Positions 23,431 through 32,318 of a stretch of DNA of 53,899 nt are shown piece by piece. The stretch is from NCBI GenBank assembly GCA_029055875.1, contig JAIDCJ010000023.1, positions 10,355 to 64,253 on the forward strand, written 5' to 3'. This DNA is from Clostridia bacterium. GTDB taxonomy: Bacteria; Bacillota; Clostridia; Christensenellales; Borkfalkiaceae. The position numbers and the translations under genes are program-made. The notes beneath the pieces are model-generated. The model had not been told where the DNA came from, ran no database searches, and worked only from the letters and a program-made list of their open reading frames with translations. Position 1 is the stretch's first letter. Each line of letters begins with the position of its first letter.

Positions 23431-25443
23431 TCAGTCTGCAACGTAAACGGTTATTTTTTCTATAAACACTCTGTTGTTGGTATTAATTTCAACCTTCGTC
23501 GACGCCTTGGCGGCGGTAAAGTTGAAGTACATAATGCCCCAGTCGTTTTTGCTTGCCGTCTGCTCTTCGGAGCCGTTTACGGAAACTTTATCGTTTTGAT
23601 TTTCATTCCATTGACGCGCGGTAATCACGACGCCCAGAATCTTTTTATTGAAGTTGAGCGTGATTTTGCCGTCGTTGTTTGCCGAACCCACCTTGATAAA
23701 GCCCGTGCCCTGCATAACGCCGTTGGAGTCGCTGTTGCCAAGCTCAACCTTCGTAGCCGACGCGCTCTCGAATACGCTTGCGTTGCCGCACGCCAAACCG
23801 AAGATATAATCGGGATTACTAAGCGTGCCCGTCTGCGTCAATTTGGTTAAATCAAACTCGAGCGGCGTGCCGTCCGGCTCTACCGTTTCGGGATAGTAAT
23901 TGTACTGCTTGCTTGCAATATCGCTGTTGCTATAAGTCTTGCTGTCCCCGAGTGCCTGAACCGTAATCCACCAAGTGTCCTTCAACTGCACGGAACGATT
24001 GCCGTCCGCAGGAATGACGATTTCTTCGTTAACGTACTCCGAATAATAATCGCCGGGAACGGAGAATCCGTAATAGGTGACGTAGTAGCCGGTTGCGTGC
24101 TCGATTGCAGTCCAAGTAGCAACGCCCGTTTTGGGATTGATATTGATTTTGGGTGCGTCAAGCGGTGTACGCGTGTCCGCCGTAATGACAACCAAATACT
24201 CAAGCTCTTCTTCGTATATATCGTCTATATCGTTGCCAAGGTACAGCGTCGCAGTGAGCCCAACGTAAATATCTTCCTCACCCGCCGCAGGGCAGGTGAT
24301 GGTAACGTTGCCGTACTCGTCCAATGCAAACGCGCCCGTATCGTCATCGTCTACTTCCCAATCGATATTTACGCCGTAAAGCTCCACGGGCAGATAAAAA
24401 TCACCCATGATTTGAGATTCATATTCCAGCATATCCCAAGCATTGAGCGTATCTTTTACGAGTGCGTATCTATCGTCGTCCGCGATATTCTCGAAGTCCA
24501 CCGAGCGGTAGCTCGAAAGCCCCCTGACCTCACCCTCTTTTTTCAGCGTGCCGATTGCGGTTACTTCAAGCCCTTGAAGCCTTCCGTCGATTGCCAAATA
24601 CAGTTCGGGAACGTATTTGCCGAAGAGCGTAAATCCGTTTTCAAGCATGGCGTCGCCGTTCGCGTTCGACGCAATCGTGCCCGCAACCATGAACTCGCGG
24701 GAGGGAAGATGCGTGCCGTAGTAATTCATAATGGGGAGCAGTTCCTCTACGGTGTAGAGCTCGCCGTTGTCTATGGAAAACTCCGTCCTGCTATAACCGC
24801 TTGAACCGTGGTGGCCCGAATAATCGCCGTCGTTTGCAATCTCTTCCATATTGCCGAGCGCACGCACCTCGAACACCCAAGTCGCATCGAGCCTTGCCGA
24901 GTTGATTTCGGAAAGATTGACCGTGACGGTGGTTTCGGCGGCCGTAGCCGTACTTTGCTTATTGTCGACGGTAGCAATATATTCGTAACCGCTTGCGCCC
25001 TCTACCGCGTTCCAGCTTAAAAGGACTTTGCCCTCGTCTACGCCCTGAATTTGAGCCGTCAAATTTTCGGGTGCGGATAAATTTGCCGCGGGTGCACGGT
25101 AGGTTTTGGCCGCGGAGAAATTGCTGTCCGCATAGTTTACGCCGTCGCCCTTTGCCTTTACCGCAACGGACTGACCGTCCGTTAGCTGAACGGTAAGAGC
25201 GGTTGCGGTTTGCTCCGCGCCGTCGTCAATCTTAAACGCGTAGCCGCTTGCGTGTTCCGCCTCGCTCCAGCTCGCTTTGCCGTAGGCGTCAATCGTAACC
25301 GCAGGCGCAGTCAGCGCAACGGGCTCGGTTTCCTCTCCGTCATTGCCGCCGCCATTGGTGCCGCCGCACGCAACGAGGCAGATGCCCGCGCATATGGAAA
25401 GTACCAGTCCTAAAACTACAAGCCATAAACGTCGTTTTGTCAT
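23431..25443 (-). CDS. Lipoprotein with fibronectin type III-like domains
   Basis: A 670-residue surface lipoprotein. The signal peptide ends in lipobox CLVAC, followed by a Gly-rich spacer. Three segments carry an FN3-like signature: ASWSEAEHASGYAFKID, LLSWNAVEGASGYEYIAT and ATWTAIEHATGYYVTYY, at roughly residues 45-115, 120-220 and 430-515. The part between (GTIASNANGDAMLENGFTLFGK) resembles an OB-like nucleic-acid or sugar-binding fold seen in secreted proteins, and the C-terminal region (from ~530) looks like a beta-sandwich. AAGGAG precedes the ATG. Likely exposed on the cell surface; ligand unknown. Confidence 0.82.
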   Translation of the reverse strand: MTKRRLWLVVLGLVLSICAGICLVACGGTNGGGNDGEETEPVALTAPAVTIDAYGKASWSEAEHASGYAFKIDDGAEQTATALTVQLTDGQSVAVKAKGDGVNYADSNFSAAKTYRAPAANLSAPENLTAQIQGVDEGKVLLSWNAVEGASGYEYIATVDNKQSTATAAETTVTVNLSEINSARLDATWVFEVRALGNMEEIANDGDYSGHHGSSGYSRTEFSIDNGELYTVEELLPIMNYYGTHLPSREFMVAGTIASNANGDAMLENGFTLFGKYVPELYLAIDGRLQGLEVTAIGTLKKEGEVRGLSSYRSVDFENIADDDRYALVKDTLNAWDMLEYESQIMGDFYLPVELYGVNIDWEVDDDDTGAFALDEYGNVTITCPAAGEEDIYVGLTATLYLGNDIDDIYEEELEYLVVITADTRTPLDAPKININPKTGVATWTAIEHATGYYVTYYGFSVPGDYYSEYVNEEIVIPADGNRSVQLKDTWWITVQALGDSKTYSNSDIASKQYNYYPETVEPDGTPLEFDLTKLTQTGTLSNPDYIFGLACGNASVFESASATKVELGNSDSNGVMQGTGFIKVGSANNDGKITLNFNKKILGVVITARQWNENQNDKVSVNGSEEQTASKNDWGIMYFNFTAAKASTKVEINTNNRVFIEKITVYVAD

Positions 25444-25460
25444 ATGCTCTCCTTAAAATT

Positions 25461-26018
25461 TTATTGCTCGATTTTCTTGATGACTCTTGCAGGATTGCCC
25501 ACCGCAACGCTGTTCGCGGGGATATCCCGCGTGACGACGCTCCCGCCGCCGATCACCGCGCCGTCGCCGATCGTAACCCCCGGCATGACCTTCACGCCGC
25601 CGCCAAACCAAACGCTGTTTCCCACCGTAATGGGCTTTGCAATTTCGATTCCCTTGTTGCGCGACGCAGCGTCGAGCGGGTGCACCGCCGTATAAAACCC
25701 GCACTGCGGGCCGACGAACACGTTATCGCCGAACGTGATTTTCGCGCCGTCCAGAAACACGCATTCGTGATTGCAATAGAAGTTTTCGCCGACTTCGGTA
25801 TTGTAGCCGTAATCGAACCACACCGTCGATTCGATATGCACTTCGCGCCCCGCTTTTCCGAGAATGCGCCCGATAAGCTCCCGACGCTTTTCTCCGTCTA
25901 AAACGGAAGTCGCATTCAATTCTTCGCACAGTTTTTTCGTGCGCGTGCGCTCTTTCCCGAGCGATTGATCCGTGCTGTCGTACGGCACGCCCGCGAGCAT
26001 TTTTTCTTTTTCCGTCAC
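25461..26018 (-). CDS. Maltose/galactoside O-acetyltransferase-like protein
   Basis: A 185-residue hexapeptide-repeat enzyme that moves acetyl from acetyl-CoA to a sugar hydroxyl. The N-terminal Maa-type region (EKEKMLAGVPYDSTDQSL) is present, then the left-handed beta-helix with the catalytic His in TAVHPLD and the CoA-binding GGGVKVMPGVTIGDGAVIGGGSVV. Its start overlaps the alaS stop as ATGA. The metabolic link to alaS is unclear, so the coupling may only reflect compact packing. Confidence 0.88.
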   Translation of the reverse strand: MTEKEKMLAGVPYDSTDQSLGKERTRTKKLCEELNATSVLDGEKRRELIGRILGKAGREVHIESTVWFDYGYNTEVGENFYCNHECVFLDGAKITFGDNVFVGPQCGFYTAVHPLDAASRNKGIEIAKPITVGNSVWFGGGVKVMPGVTIGDGAVIGGGSVVTRDIPANSVAVGNPARVIKKIEQ

Positions 26019-27826
26019 TCCAACACCGCCTTGATTCTGCGGATTCCCGCGGACGAGGACTGCTCTTTGACGATACGGAATTTACCCAAAACGCCCGTGT
26101 GCTCCACGTGGGGGCCGCCGCACATTTCTTTGGAAAATTCGCCGATGGCATAGGTCTTGACCACTTCGCCGTACTTGCTGTCGAACACGCCCACGAAGTG
26201 CTGAGCGCGCGCCTCTTCGAGGCTCATTTCCTTGAATACGACGGGGATATCTTCTTTAATCTTTTCGTTGACGATTCGCTCTACTTCCTTAATCTCTTCG
26301 TCCGTCATGGGGCGGGGGAAGTTGAAGTCGTAACGCATTCTCTCGTCGGTAATGTTACTGCCCTTTTGGTTGCAGTCGGGCGAGAGCACTTGCTTTAACG
26401 CCGCATTCAAAAGGTGGGTTGCGGTGTGGTATGCGGTCGCTTTTTCGGAATGGCTCTCTAAGCCGCCCTTGAACTGACCGGGCAGCACGCGACTCTTTTC
26501 CTGATGCTCCTTGAACGCTTCGTTGAAGCCGACGGTATCTACCGTGAGTCCCTTCTCCGCGGCAAGCTCTTCGGTGAGCTCCAACGGGAAGCCGTAGGTA
26601 TCGTAAAGACGGAACGCCGCCTTACCGCCGATGACCGTTTCTTTCACGTAGTTCGGGTTGCTCTTAGACATAAACTCGTTCTTGCGCTCCAAACCGTTCA
26701 CGCATTTCTCAAACTCCTTCATGCCCTGCGTGAGCGTGGTTTCAAACCGCTCCGCTTCCTTTGCAATTTCTTCGAGAATATAGTTCTCTTTTTCTTTGAG
26801 GATGGGATACGCTTCGTCGTAAACTTCTTCGATAAAGATTTTCGCAACCGCGCTCATTGCCTCGGACGAAATGCCGAGCGACTTGCAATAGCGGATCGCT
26901 CTGCGCATGAGGCGGCGCAAGATATACCCCGCGCCCGTGTTGGAAGGAAGCACGCCCTGCTTATCGCCGATGAGCATGACCGTCGTACGCGTGTGGTCGG
27001 CGATAATGCGCATAGCCTTTTGCGCCTCGCCGCCGTCGTCGTAGCGAACGCCCGACAGGCTCTCGATTTTCTTGATAGCGGGCAGGAACAAGTCGGTCTT
27101 ATATCCGTCCGAAAGTCCGTTGAGGAATAAGAGCATTCTGTCGAACCCGAAGCCCGTATCCACGTTTTTATTCGCAAGAGGCTCGTAGCCGCCCTCGGTT
27201 TTCTTGTACTGCATGTACACGTCGTTGCCGATTTCCACGTAGTCGTCGGGGAAGACGGGGTTCTTCTTCGCTCTGTCAAGCGGGTAGAACCATTCGTTAT
27301 CGGGCCCGCAGGGTGTGCCGACGGTGCCCTCTAATTCCCACCAGTTGTCCTCTTTGGGGAGATAGAAAATATGATCTTCTTTGATGCCGAGCTGTTTGAG
27401 ATATTCGGCGGTTTCGTTGTCGCGGGGCGCGGCTTCGTTGCCCTCGAATACGGTGACGCAAAGCTTGTCCTTCTCCAAGCCGAACACTTTGGTGAGAAGC
27501 TCGAACGTCCAGGCGGTTTTCTCTTCTTTGAAGTAGTCGCCGAGCGACCAGTTGCCCATCATCTCGAAGAACGTGAAGTGCGAAGCGTCGCCGACGGAGT
27601 CGATATCCACGGTACGCATACAGCCCTGCACGTTGCAAAGGCGCTTCTTCCCGCTCGGGTGCGGTTTGCCCAAAAGGTAGGGCATGAGCGGCTGCATTCC
27701 CGCCACGTTGAACATAACGCCCGTAGAGCCGTCGCCGATCAGCGACACCGCGCCGATATCTAAATGCCCCTTCTCTTCATAGAATTTGATCCATTTTTGT
27801 CTTAATTCTTTTGACGTGATTTTCAT
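26015..27826 (-). CDS. alaS: Alanyl-tRNA synthetase lacking the C-terminal C-Ala domain
   Basis: Charges tRNA-Ala with alanine. The class II core is intact (FNVAGMQPLMPYLLG, TVDIDSVGDASHFTFFEMMGNW, GFGFDRM), and the editing domain has HTATHLLNAAL and CGGPHVEHTG with zinc and proofreading residues. The protein stops at 603 residues after SSAGIRRIKAVLE, where typical bacterial AlaRS (about 870) continues with the DHHA1/C-Ala domain. Short forms exist in spirochetes such as Borrelia. No frameshift is seen: the gene after it starts at the stop codon by ATGA overlap, so the short end is genuine. Confidence 0.95.
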   Translation of the reverse strand: MKITSKELRQKWIKFYEEKGHLDIGAVSLIGDGSTGVMFNVAGMQPLMPYLLGKPHPSGKKRLCNVQGCMRTVDIDSVGDASHFTFFEMMGNWSLGDYFKEEKTAWTFELLTKVFGLEKDKLCVTVFEGNEAAPRDNETAEYLKQLGIKEDHIFYLPKEDNWWELEGTVGTPCGPDNEWFYPLDRAKKNPVFPDDYVEIGNDVYMQYKKTEGGYEPLANKNVDTGFGFDRMLLFLNGLSDGYKTDLFLPAIKKIESLSGVRYDDGGEAQKAMRIIADHTRTTVMLIGDKQGVLPSNTGAGYILRRLMRRAIRYCKSLGISSEAMSAVAKIFIEEVYDEAYPILKEKENYILEEIAKEAERFETTLTQGMKEFEKCVNGLERKNEFMSKSNPNYVKETVIGGKAAFRLYDTYGFPLELTEELAAEKGLTVDTVGFNEAFKEHQEKSRVLPGQFKGGLESHSEKATAYHTATHLLNAALKQVLSPDCNQKGSNITDERMRYDFNFPRPMTDEEIKEVERIVNEKIKEDIPVVFKEMSLEEARAQHFVGVFDSKYGEVVKTYAIGEFSKEMCGGPHVEHTGVLGKFRIVKEQSSSAGIRRIKAVLE

Positions 27827-27835
27827 ATTTTCTCC

Positions 27836-29221
27836 TTACAGTTTGGTAAGTTCGTATCCTTCTTTGCTGTCCTTTACGGCATAGCCGAGCGATTTTAATT
27901 TCTCGCGCAGTTCGTCGGACTTCGCCCAGTCTTTTGCAAGGCGCGCGTTCCACCGCTCTTCGGCAACCGCTTTCACGGCGGCGGGTATCTCTTCGCTTGC
28001 GGCGTATTTTTCTAAATATTCTTTCGCGGTTTTTTTGAAGAGCCCCAACAGCGAATAGGTTTGCTTGATTTGGTTGGTGATTTGTCTTGCGCGGGAATCG
28101 CCTGCTTCCGCGAGGCGCGCCACCTCTTTGAAATAGCCGAACAAGTCGGAAAGCGCAAGCGCGGTATTGAAGTCGTCGCTCATGGCCTCGTCGAACTTTT
28201 TATCGATTTCCGCCGCCCTGCCCGCTTCGTTCGGGAACGCCTCTTCCGCTTTTGCAATCAGCGTGTAGAAGCGCGTTATATGTTCTTCCGCTTCGGAAAA
28301 GAGCGTATCGGTAATATTCAAATCTCCGCGGTAGTTGGAAGAGAGCAAAGCAAACTTCAACGCGTCGGGGGAGTATTTATCGAGCAAATCGGAAAGCAAA
28401 AGACTGTTGCCGAGGGACTTGCTCATTTTCTGTCCGTTGACTTTAATGAGTCCGTTGTGCGTCCAGTACTTTGCAAAGCGTTTGCCCGTGAGCGATTCGC
28501 TCTGCGCAATCTCGTTTTCGTGGTGCGGGAAAATTAAATCCCTGCCGCCGCCGTGCAAATCGATTTGATCGCCGAACGCAACGCGGTTCATGGCAGAGCA
28601 CTCGATATGCCAGCCGGGGCGGCCCTTGCCCCAGGGCGAATCCCAAGAAATTTCGCCCGCCTTCGCCGCTTTCCAAAGCGCAAAGTCGTACGCGTTTTTC
28701 TTGGAGCTGTCGTTCTCGACGCGCACGCCGTCGAGCATATCCTCTTTACTTCTGCCCGAGAGCTGTCCGTACGCGGGGCAGCTGTCAACGTCGAAATACA
28801 CGTCGCCGTTCGCGCTCGCGTAGGCATGCCCCTTAGCAATGAGCTCTTCGATAAACGCAATAATGTTGCCCATGTTCTCGGTTGCTTTGAGCCAGAGCGT
28901 GGGCTCGTCGATTTCGGCACACGCCATTACGCGGTCGATATTCTCAATCATCATGGCGGCGTACTTGTCCGCGGGAATGCCCGTCTCCTTGGAACGCGCA
29001 ATAATTTTATCGTCTACGTCGGTATAGTTGCGGGCGTAAGTTACCTTATAGCCCTGCTTTTCGAGGAACTTGCGGAACACGTCGTAAATGAGCGCCTGAA
29101 AACCGTGCCCGATATGCGCCTCGCCGGACACCGTAATGCCGCAGGCGTACATCTTCACCTTGCCCGTTTCAAGCGGTTGAAACTCTTCCTTTCTCCGAGT
29201 AAGCGAATTATAAATCTTCAT
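27836..29221 (-). CDS. cysS: Cysteinyl-tRNA synthetase
   Basis: A 461-residue class I synthetase. Seen: MYACGITVSGEAHIGHGFQ (HIGH motif with zinc Cys), GWHIECSAMN and FPHHENEIAQSE (zinc ligands Cys, His, Glu), and KMSKS in GQKMSKSLGN. The start overlaps the end of cysE by 14 bp, and alaS follows after 9 bp, so cysE-cysS-alaS are one operon. The common motif CGPTVY is replaced by CGITVSGE, as in some lineages. Confidence 0.97.
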   Translation of the reverse strand: MKIYNSLTRRKEEFQPLETGKVKMYACGITVSGEAHIGHGFQALIYDVFRKFLEKQGYKVTYARNYTDVDDKIIARSKETGIPADKYAAMMIENIDRVMACAEIDEPTLWLKATENMGNIIAFIEELIAKGHAYASANGDVYFDVDSCPAYGQLSGRSKEDMLDGVRVENDSSKKNAYDFALWKAAKAGEISWDSPWGKGRPGWHIECSAMNRVAFGDQIDLHGGGRDLIFPHHENEIAQSESLTGKRFAKYWTHNGLIKVNGQKMSKSLGNSLLLSDLLDKYSPDALKFALLSSNYRGDLNITDTLFSEAEEHITRFYTLIAKAEEAFPNEAGRAAEIDKKFDEAMSDDFNTALALSDLFGYFKEVARLAEAGDSRARQITNQIKQTYSLLGLFKKTAKEYLEKYAASEEIPAAVKAVAEERWNARLAKDWAKSDELREKLKSLGYAVKDSKEGYELTKL

Positions 29222-29747
29222 TCTTTTCTCCGTTAATTCTTACGATTCTTGCGGGCACGCCGACGACGGTCGCAAAAGGCGGGACTTCCTTTAACACCAC
29301 CGCGCCCGCGCCGATTTTTGCGCCCTCGCCCACGGTGAACCCGCCGAGCACCTTCGCCCCGCAGGAGATAGTCACCCCTCTTTCCACCGTCGGGTGGCGT
29401 TTGCCCTTTTCCTTGCCCGTGCCGCCGAGCGTGACTCCCTGATAAATGACGACGCCCTCTTTCACCTCTGCCGTTTCGCCGATGACGACGCCCGCGCCGT
29501 GGTCGATGAACACACCCGCGGCAATCTTCGCGGCGGGGTGTATCTCAATTCCCGTTCTGCGTTTCGCGTACTGCGACACCATGCGCGCAAACAATTTCAA
29601 GTGCATACGGTACAGCCTGTTTGCAAAGCGGTGGTAGCAGAGCGCGTGCACGCCCGAATAGGTAAGAAGTATTTCTAATTTATTGCGGGCGGCGGGGTCG
29701 CTTTGCTTTGCCGCTTCAATATCCTTTCTCAGCCTTGAAAAGAACAC
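29208..29747 (-). CDS. cysE: Serine O-acetyltransferase
   Basis: Makes O-acetylserine, the precursor of cysteine, from serine and acetyl-CoA. It has 179 residues: a short helical N-terminus and a left-handed beta-helix with GIEIHPAAKIAAGVFIDHGAGVVIGETA (the catalytic Asp-His pair is in FIDHGAG) and GVTLGGTGKEKGKRHPT. Start codon is GTG at 29747 with GGGAGG before it. The binding site is part of a hairpin (29750-29767), so translation may be controlled. cysS follows, joining cysteine supply with its use. Confidence 0.95.
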   Translation of the reverse strand: MFFSRLRKDIEAAKQSDPAARNKLEILLTYSGVHALCYHRFANRLYRMHLKLFARMVSQYAKRRTGIEIHPAAKIAAGVFIDHGAGVVIGETAEVKEGVVIYQGVTLGGTGKEKGKRHPTVERGVTISCGAKVLGGFTVGEGAKIGAGAVVLKEVPPFATVVGVPARIVRINGEKNEDL

Positions 29748-29749
29748 AA

Positions 29750-29767
29750 TTTCCTCCCGTGAGGAAA
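29750..29767 (-). promoter_or_regulatory. Hairpin covering the cysE ribosome binding site
   Basis: The mRNA reads TTTCCTC-ACGG-GAGGAAA, a perfect 7-bp stem whose 3' arm is the Shine-Dalgarno GGGAGGA. Just upstream, GAGG-TTTT-CCTC can form another hairpin that uses the same CCTC, so the two are mutually exclusive. Confidence 0.5.
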
Positions 29768-29788
29768 ACCTCTTTGTATTCTATTCTT

Positions 29789-30646
29789 TTAAGTTATGCT
29801 TTTGCCCGTCAGCCTGAGAATCGGCTCGATATCGTAGCAGGGAATAATCACCTCGTATTCCTCCGCGCCGTCTCTCAGCTCCATGATATAATAGGGCTTT
29901 ACGGAAACCATGCCGTTGTTGTTCATGCGAATTTTATATTGCTTATAAATCCCCTGACGGGCGGGTACGTCCTTATTCCACTGGCGGAACGTAATGCGCT
30001 TATCTACTGCGGCAATTCGGACGATTCGCTCTAACGGAATTTTCACCACGCAATCGAGAAACGCAAAGCAGATTGCCTCGCCCTCCCGAAACACCTTCGC
30101 GTTTTGGTTTTGATACACGAATCCGAAACCCGCCTTCGGGTTTTCCCATTGCTTTTTCGTGAGCACGGAGAGCATGACGTCGGTATCCACCGCGTCCGCG
30201 GGCACGCCGAGCGCAACGAAGCTCTCGCCTATCGTGTTTTGCGCACGCTCCAAAACGTATCTCGCGTCGCTGCTTGCGGACACCCTCTTTCTGCGTATGG
30301 TTGCAAGCGCAAAAAAACCTATGGCAAGCACCACGCATACCAGCATAACGGGGAGAAGCCACGGGGCTTTTTTGTTGAGCTCCGCAAACGTGGTATCGCT
30401 CCACACCTCGAAAAACACGGCAACAAAAATCGCCGCCGCACCGGTAACGACGAGTCCCAAAATGCGCAGCCACAGCGGAAGAGAGGCGGCCTTTTCAACG
30501 CGTTGAACCTCTTCGCGCATCTGCGTTTGTTTCTTCAAAAGCTCGCCGTCGGGCGTTCTGTCCACAAACGCGATTGCCGAGCGGACGATATATCCGTTCG
30601 CATCAACCTGCTCGCTTTTCTTTTGAACGCTGAATAAGTTTTTCAC
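29789..30646 (-). CDS. Membrane protein of unknown function with two helices
   Basis: A 285-residue protein. The start is GTG at 30646 with GAGGGG before it; a longer frame to 30721 would cross the promoter. After a charged N-terminus come two predicted helices (LWLRILGLVVTGAAAIFVAVF and WLLPVMLVCVVLAIGFFALAT), then a cytoplasmic domain of ~165 residues with beta strands (KQYKIRMNNNGMVSVKPYYIMEL) that may be a PH-like fold. Lies 41 bp upstream of cysE and may be transcribed with it. No family recognised. Confidence 0.75.
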   Translation of the reverse strand: MKNLFSVQKKSEQVDANGYIVRSAIAFVDRTPDGELLKKQTQMREEVQRVEKAASLPLWLRILGLVVTGAAAIFVAVFFEVWSDTTFAELNKKAPWLLPVMLVCVVLAIGFFALATIRRKRVSASSDARYVLERAQNTIGESFVALGVPADAVDTDVMLSVLTKKQWENPKAGFGFVYQNQNAKVFREGEAICFAFLDCVVKIPLERIVRIAAVDKRITFRQWNKDVPARQGIYKQYKIRMNNNGMVSVKPYYIMELRDGAEEYEVIIPCYDIEPILRLTGKSIT

Positions 30647-30688
30647 TTGAAAACCCCTCTTATGCCGTCCGCACGTTTTCCTTTCAAA

Positions 30689-30717
30689 ATTGTAGCATTT
30701 TCCGCAAAAAAAAGCAA
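30689..30717 (-). promoter_or_regulatory. Promoter upstream of the 285-aa membrane protein and cysE-cysS-alaS
   Basis: TTGCTT (30712-30717), 17-bp spacer and TACAAT (30689-30694) on the minus strand. Confidence 0.75.
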
Positions 30718-30778
30718 GCAATTCATAGCGTCTGCCCGCACCGATTCTTTGCTTGAAAACTTTGAAAATAAATTACAC

Positions 30779-30880
30779 TTTTCACTTTTGGCGCAAAAAG
30801 TCACAATTTTTTCACTCTTTTTATGAAAACTTTTTGTGAACCACTTGCCTTTTATTTGATATTATGTTAAAATTTTTCAC
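30779..30880 (+). promoter_or_regulatory. deoR-type regulator promoter with TTTTCAC repeats
   Basis: TTGCCT (30845-30850), 17-bp spacer and TAAAAT (30868-30873). The motif TTTTCAC occurs at 30779, 30809 and 30874, and an inverted GTGAA at 30836. Repeated motifs around the promoter of a DeoR gene suggest autoregulation; the exact operator is uncertain. Confidence 0.55.
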
Positions 30881-30899
30881 GAAAAGAAGGAGGCGAATT

Positions 30900-31658
30900 A
30901 TGAAAAGAGATCGTATTGAAGAAATTGCAGAACTTTTAGACAAACGCGGGAAACTTTCGCTCGAACAGCTCGACGACTTTTTCCCCGACGTATCGCAAAT
31001 GACGCTCAGAAGAGACTTGTTACAGCTCGAACAGCAGGGGCGCATTATCCGTATCCGCGGCGGCGCAATGAGCGTGAAAGAGGTGCAAAAGGTTTCGGGT
31101 GAGCCGTACGTGAAGAAGACGACCATTCACACCGACGAAAAAATTATCATTGCGGAAAAAGCCGCAAGCCTCATTGACGAGGACTGCTCGCTCTTTATCG
31201 ACGGCGGCACGACGGCAATGTATCTTGCAAAGAATTTCCCCGACAGGAACGTTCACATTTTCACGAACGGACTTGCGGTGGCGGTTGAGCTTGCCAAGAA
31301 GAAGAACATTAACGTTACCATGGTAGGCGGACAGGTAATGAAGGAGAACCTCTCCACCGCGTCCCCCATGGCGAAGGATTATTTCGACAACACGAACTTC
31401 GAGCTTGCAATCATTTCCGCATCGGCGTTCACGCCCGAGAACGGTTTCTCCTGCACTTCGCAGATCGAAGCCGATCTTCTGAAAATGGTGCGCGCGAAAG
31501 CGAAGTCGCTCTACATGATGCTCGATAGCTCCAAAATCGGCAAGGTACAGCCCTACACATTCAGCCGCATGGAGGAAATCGACGTACTCATTACGGACGG
31601 AAATTTCCCCGCCGACCTCAAAGATATGTTTGAACAAAAGAACATTGTAGTTATGTAA
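30900..31658 (+). CDS. DeoR-family transcriptional regulator
   Basis: A 252-residue regulator. The N-terminal winged helix (RIEEIAELLDKRGKLSLEQL, then MTLRRDLLQLEQQGRIIRIRGG) binds DNA, and the DeoRC domain (FIDGGTTAMYLAKNF, FTNGLAVAVELAKK, SASAFTPENGFSC) senses a phosphorylated sugar. Start follows AAGGAGG. No sugar kinase or transporter gene is near; it is a single gene with its own terminator, so the target operon lies elsewhere. Confidence 0.92.
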   Translation: MKRDRIEEIAELLDKRGKLSLEQLDDFFPDVSQMTLRRDLLQLEQQGRIIRIRGGAMSVKEVQKVSGEPYVKKTTIHTDEKIIIAEKAASLIDEDCSLFIDGGTTAMYLAKNFPDRNVHIFTNGLAVAVELAKKKNINVTMVGGQVMKENLSTASPMAKDYFDNTNFELAIISASAFTPENGFSCTSQIEADLLKMVRAKAKSLYMMLDSSKIGKVQPYTFSRMEEIDVLITDGNFPADLKDMFEQKNIVVM

Positions 31659-31664
31659 CGATTA

Positions 31665-31696
31665 CCCCCTTTCGTATGAGAGGGGGATTCTTTTTT
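31665..31696 (+). terminator. Terminator of the deoR-type gene
   Basis: Stem CCCCCT / AGGGGG with a 10-nt loop, followed by TTCTTTTTT. Confidence 0.85.
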
Positions 31697-31707
31697 CGGA
31701 GGGATTT

Positions 31708-32304
31708 ATGACGGAGCGCACGAGAAAAATTTTCAATATTGCGGGCACCTGTTTCGGGCTTGCAATGGCGCTTGCAATCGTTATCGGTCTTACCGTAACC
31801 TACTTAAAAAATAAAAACGGAGAATATTATCACGTGACCAAACAGGAATTTTTAGAGATTGCCGAGGGCGGCGATGACGACGAGCTTTTAGAAGAGGCGC
31901 TTGAATGGACGGAAAACTTATGCCCGATAGGCGGCAAGAAGCTCTCAAAGGCACCCGTGTCCGTACAATACGCGCAGGCAATGCTTCATTTGGATATGGA
32001 AGTTCTGAACGGCGGATTTTCGCAGTTCTATTTTAACCGATATCACACCTACGGTTTTCAATACGAAGCCGCGTTTCGGGCGGCGGGGCTTGACGGGGTT
32101 GCCGATTTGTATTTGCGGGTGCAGGCGTACTTTGAAGAAATCAAGCACACCCTGCCGAGCGGTTCGGATATAGACGATTATACGCAATGGGCTTCAAACA
32201 GCCGTTGGGATGAATTCGACGAGGAGTACGCCGATAGCCAGGAGGAAATTGCCGAGGCGATTGCCGCATATATCAGAAGCAATATTTCCGATTTCGGCGA
32301 CTGA
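31708..32304 (+). CDS. Membrane-anchored DMP19/DUF4375-like protein
   Basis: A 198-residue protein with one N-terminal helix (AGTCFGLAMALAIVIGLTVTYL) and an outer or inner globular domain containing VLNGGFSQFYFN, the hallmark of the DMP19 (DUF4375) family, a fold named after a DNA-mimic protein of Neisseria. The rest is acidic and helical. GGAGG precedes the start. Whether it mimics DNA is unknown; most family members are uncharacterised. Confidence 0.75.
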   Translation: MTERTRKIFNIAGTCFGLAMALAIVIGLTVTYLKNKNGEYYHVTKQEFLEIAEGGDDDELLEEALEWTENLCPIGGKKLSKAPVSVQYAQAMLHLDMEVLNGGFSQFYFNRYHTYGFQYEAAFRAAGLDGVADLYLRVQAYFEEIKHTLPSGSDIDDYTQWASNSRWDEFDEEYADSQEEIAEAIAAYIRSNISDFGD

Positions 32305-32318
32305 ATTAGGAATGAATT

